Part shown: positions 60,671-64,000 of the stretch, piece after piece
Numbering within the stretch: position 1 is the first letter of the stretch
Layout: each line of letters starts with the position of its first letter
NCBI GenBank assembly: GCA_014898415.1
Contig: RCTD01000001.1
Coordinates: 248,001 to 312,000 of the forward strand
DNA: 64,000 nt
Direction: 5' to 3'
DNA from: Stromatinia cepivora
Taxonomy: Eukaryota > Ascomycota > Leotiomycetes > Helotiales > Sclerotiniaceae
The notes under the pieces: model-generated
Seen by the model: only the letters and a program-made list of their open reading frames with translations
Told to the model about the DNA's origin: nothing
Databases searched by the model: none
Program-made: the position numbers and the translations under genes

Positions 60671-61774
60671 TATACATTGATTGTACTTTGCGAACGGACG
60701 ATCTAGCACAGCACTCCCTCTCCAATTCTTATACCTACCTAAGTACTCACTCACCTACAGGTATCAGTACTACCACCACGATAACCAGCTTGAGCACAAC
60801 CACAGATACAGAATGGTATTGATTTTCGTAAAGCCCAATCCTACATACAGACTCGTGAGTCATGACAGGTCAAAACTGAAAACAAACACGTGCAGAATGA
60901 TCTGCTTGGCAGATTCATCCAATATGGGAAATGAAAAAGGTCGAGAATGAGATATATTCATCCACGCGCTAAGATTACTCATGCCAGGTAGCACACAAGC
61001 TATGAGGCATGATAAATTCGTGCTTCATGGCATTTCGCGTGCATGAACTATACAAGAGAGAGACGCCACTCATTCCCAACCTTGATAAGATAGAGGCCAT
61101 GCATGCATCATGATAATTTGGTGCTTTGTGCATGATATCTCGTGTTTTTCAAGATTAACAGCAAGGGTATCACTCATCAATTATCCAATTATCACAGAGG
61201 CAATTCATCCAAAGACATAATACAACTTTACAAAAGATTGGAATGTATGGCCAATCATTGCGACCCTTCCTATAGTGAAAAAGGAAGCGCCGCACCCAAG
61301 ATCGATCAAATTTCTCTCCATTTCGACTGACGATTCTCAAGGTCGTGGAAACCTCACATCATCACGAATGATGACGGGTTTCTCACCGAAAATGCTTTAT
61401 AGCGAATGTGATGTATGCGTTGTACTTCCGAAGAAGTTTGTGAAGAAGAAAAGAGAGAGATTAAGAGGAAGAATTATGAAACTTTTTATTTCCAAAAATT
61501 TCTCTTCGCTTAAGTCATCCATGATCTAAACCATTTTAAGATTAGTGTCAATCACCCCACCACTCAACCCGCAAAATCGGGACAAGACTGGCAAAAAACT
61601 TATTGACCTGCTGCCCCGCGATTGAATTATAATTTGTAACAAACTTCATCGTTTGCTTCACAAATCTCCTGATTTCATTTAAGTACGTGATAATTTGATC
61701 AATTTCATATCGTTTGTCTCTCATTCTGTGATTACTTTCATCTACTTACACATATTCTTGCAGCAGAGCACAAT
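60671..61774. other. intergenic, promoter of the ATIC gene at its right end
   Basis: CATGCATG-rich and AT-rich DNA with no supported gene. The last 200 bp before 61775 are T/C-rich as expected for a housekeeping promoter and leader. Confidence 0.5.
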
Positions 61775-63777
61775 GTCTACTCAAAGGACTGGTTAGTTTT
61801 ATACGATTCAAATATAAAGGGAAGACCGTAGTAAATAGAACTTCTTCACTGATATCATTCAATAGCTATTGTTTCTGTTTACGACAAGAACGGACTTCTT
61901 GACTTGGCCAAGGGATTGATCAAGCAGAATGTTCGCCTTCTTGCTTCAGGTGGGACCTCTAAGATGATTAGAGAGTCTGGTTTCCCAGTTGAGTAAGACA
62001 CTTCCCCTTAACATTTTCAGCTTCCCGATTGCGCAATTATTATCAACAATGCTATGATATATCAGTTAAATGTCTAACGTATTCAACTAGAGATGTTTCC
62101 GCAATTACTCATGCCCCAGAGATGTTGGGTGGCAGAGTGAAGACACTCCATCCATCAGTTCACGCCGGTATCCTTGCTCGCGACCTTGCATCTGACGAAA
62201 AGGATCTCGCCGAGCAGAATATCGATAAAGTTGACTATGTCATCTGCAACCTTTATCCTTTCAAGGAAACAATCAACAAGATTAATGTTACAATCCCAGA
62301 GGCTGTGGAGGATATCGATATTGGAGGAGTTACTTTGATCAGAGCTGCTGCCAAAAACCACACTCGAGTCACAATTCTGACCGACCCAGGAGATTATCCA
62401 GAGTTCTTGGAAGAACTTGAGAAGGGTGATGTTACAGAGCGTAGCAGAAAGTTGTATGCATTGAAAGCATTCGAGCATACCGCAGACTATGACGCTTCCA
62501 TTTCGGATTATTTCCGTAAGCAATACGCTGGAAATGGTGTACAACAACTTGCTCTGAGATATGGTGCCAATCCCCATCAAAAGCCTGCTCAAGCTTACGT
62601 CACTGGGGGACCAATGCCATTCAAAGTCCTTTGTGGATCCCCAGGATACATCAACCTTTTAGACGCCCTCAATGCCTGGCCCTTAGTCAAAGAGCTCAAG
62701 GCCGCCCTTGGCCACCCAGCAGCAGCCAGTTTCAAGCATGTCTCACCTGCAGGTGCTGCCATTGGTGTTCCTCTTACACCGGATGAGCGTAAAGTCTACA
62801 TGGTAGATGATATTGCTGGTTTGGAGAACTCTCCTTTGGCTCAAGCATACGCACGTGCTAGAGGTGCAGATCGAATGAGCAGTTTCGGAGATATGATTGC
62901 ATTGAGTGATATTGTTGATGTTCCAACTGCCAAGATCATCTCAAGAGAAGTTTCAGATGGTGTTATCGCTGCAGGTTACGAGGATGCTGCTCTTGAGATC
63001 TTGAAGAAAAAGAAGGGTGGTAAGTACCTTGTCCTTCAAATGGACCCAGACTTTACCCCATCTACACAAGAGACAAGAACCGTTTACGGCATTAATCTGA
63101 GCCAACGTCGCAACGACATTGTTATTTCTCCTAAATCATTCTCTTCTATCATTACCCCGAAAGATTCCGCTCCTCTATCAGACTCGGCCGTTCGAGATTT
63201 GACAGTGGCCACCATTGCTTTGAAATACACACAAAGTAACTCTGTTTGCTATGCTCTGAATGGTCAAGTCATTGGTCTAGGAGCTGGTCAACAATCTCGT
63301 ATTCATTGCACAAGACTGGCCGGAGATAAGGCCGACAACTGGTGGTTGAGGTTTCATCCTCGTGTTTTGGGTATCAAGTGGAAGACTGGTACTAAGCGCC
63401 CAGACAAGAGTAATGCCATCGATCTCCTCGTCAGTGGCGAATTACCAAAATCTGGCCCTGAGCGTGAGGGATACGAAGGTTTCTTCGATGAAGTTCCGGC
63501 CGAGTTCACTGAAAAGGAGAGAGAAGAATGGATGTCGAAACTCACACAAGTTGCAGTTTCAAGTGATGCATTTGTAAGTCTACATTTTTTCATTCATGTA
63601 ATACTCTACTAACATGATTAGTTCCCATTTATCGATAATGTCTACCGTGCCGCAAGATCAGGTGTTAAGTACATTGCCGCACCAAGTGGCAGCCAAAATG
63701 ATTCATACGTCTTTGAGACTGCTGAAAAACTTGATATCACATTTGTCGAACAAAGCATTCGTTTGTTCCACCATTAA
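61775..63777 (+). CDS. ADE16: bifunctional AICAR transformylase / IMP cyclohydrolase (ATIC)
   Basis: Catalyses the last two steps of de novo IMP synthesis: formyl transfer from 10-formyl-THF to AICAR, then ring closure. Cytosolic. Exons 61775..61793, 61866..61992, 62091..63573, 63622..63777, 594 aa, the usual length. The N-terminal MGS-like cyclohydrolase domain shows [39 protein letters not shown] and NLYPF. The transformylase domain shows [26 protein letters not shown] (catalytic Lys-His), [44 protein letters not shown] and the last-exon [22 protein letters not shown] to the C-terminal SIRLFHH. Intact. S. cerevisiae has two copies (ADE16/ADE17); only one is seen here. Confidence 0.97.
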
Positions 63778-64000
63778 ATTGTTTTATGGTAGCGGGATAG
63801 CGAGCGGATAACGCAAGGTTGGAAACACCCAGCCTCCACCCATTTGAGGGGAAAATGTATAGAGATACCCTACTATAGAAACGACCCATAGGGCGTAACG
63901 TGATATGAAAATTCAACATTTGTAGCTATTTTTGATTTGAGCCAGTTTTTGGGGCAATGCTTTGTAGAGTTATACAGAAGTATATGCAATATAACCCACA
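63778..64000. other. 3' flank of the ATIC gene
   Basis: Short downstream sequence to the window edge; no feature recognised. Confidence 0.5.

Noticed and set aside
53900..60700. RIP (C-to-T) as cause of the dead genes
   Set aside because: Lesions I can place are mostly indels in simple repeats, with only isolated stops (for example Trp to TGA in the P450 relic); no dense transition pattern was seen by eye.

Overview
The window is nuclear DNA of a filamentous ascomycete. Genes are split by short introns (about 45-160 nt, GTRAGT-type donors, CTRAC-like branch sites, YAG acceptors). The intergenic DNA is AT-rich with many microsatellites. The proteome is Pezizomycotina-like: a Zn2Cys6 factor, UTP23, a TLS1/C9orf78 homologue, PTC7 and an ADE16-type ATIC. 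Sclerotiniaceae/Leotiomycetes is my best guess from overall character, and it is inference. No tRNA, rRNA, CRISPR array or intact transposon was recognised. All exon models below were built by eye from splice signals and frame continuity, without transcripts.

Layout. From 1 to 9.5 kb lie a UBA-UAS-UIM-UBX protein, an 11-exon Zn2Cys6 regulator whose zinc cluster is spread over tiny exons, and a thioredoxin-PITH protein. From 10 to 16.4 kb is an accessory block: a short CmcJ-like oxygenase gene, a secreted M20 amidohydrolase and an SDR in head-to-head arrangement (both with frame breaks in simple-sequence tracts), and two small genes whose frames are each interrupted by one in-frame stop and then stay open. 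From 16.6 to 43 kb is mostly housekeeping: a PH-domain Skg3/Caf120-like protein, PTC7, UTP23, a TMCO4/DUF726 membrane hydrolase (Mil1-like), a single-pass Ser/Thr-rich surface protein, a CitE/CLYBL-like lyase, a TLS1/C9orf78 splicing factor and a metallo-beta-lactamase-fold protein. A 3.9-kb gene desert (43.1-46.9 kb) holds a cluster of GC-rich hairpins. A RING-like protein and a large ALO-type FAD oxidase with an embedded EF-hand loop follow.

From 53.9 to 60.7 kb is a graveyard of metabolic genes: an MFS transporter, a thioredoxin-reductase-like flavoprotein, a Baeyer-Villiger-type monooxygenase and a P450. All are broken; one intact GFA/CENP-V-type gene sits among them. The window ends with an intact ATIC gene for purine synthesis.

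Two patterns cut across genes. First, in at least six genes the coding strand runs from C-rich to G-rich blocks towards the 3' end, several times over in the FAD oxidase. Second, frame-breaking indels sit only in accessory genes and mostly in homopolymers or CA repeats, while about 20 kb of housekeeping coding sequence shows none. This argues for real decay, not general base-calling error.
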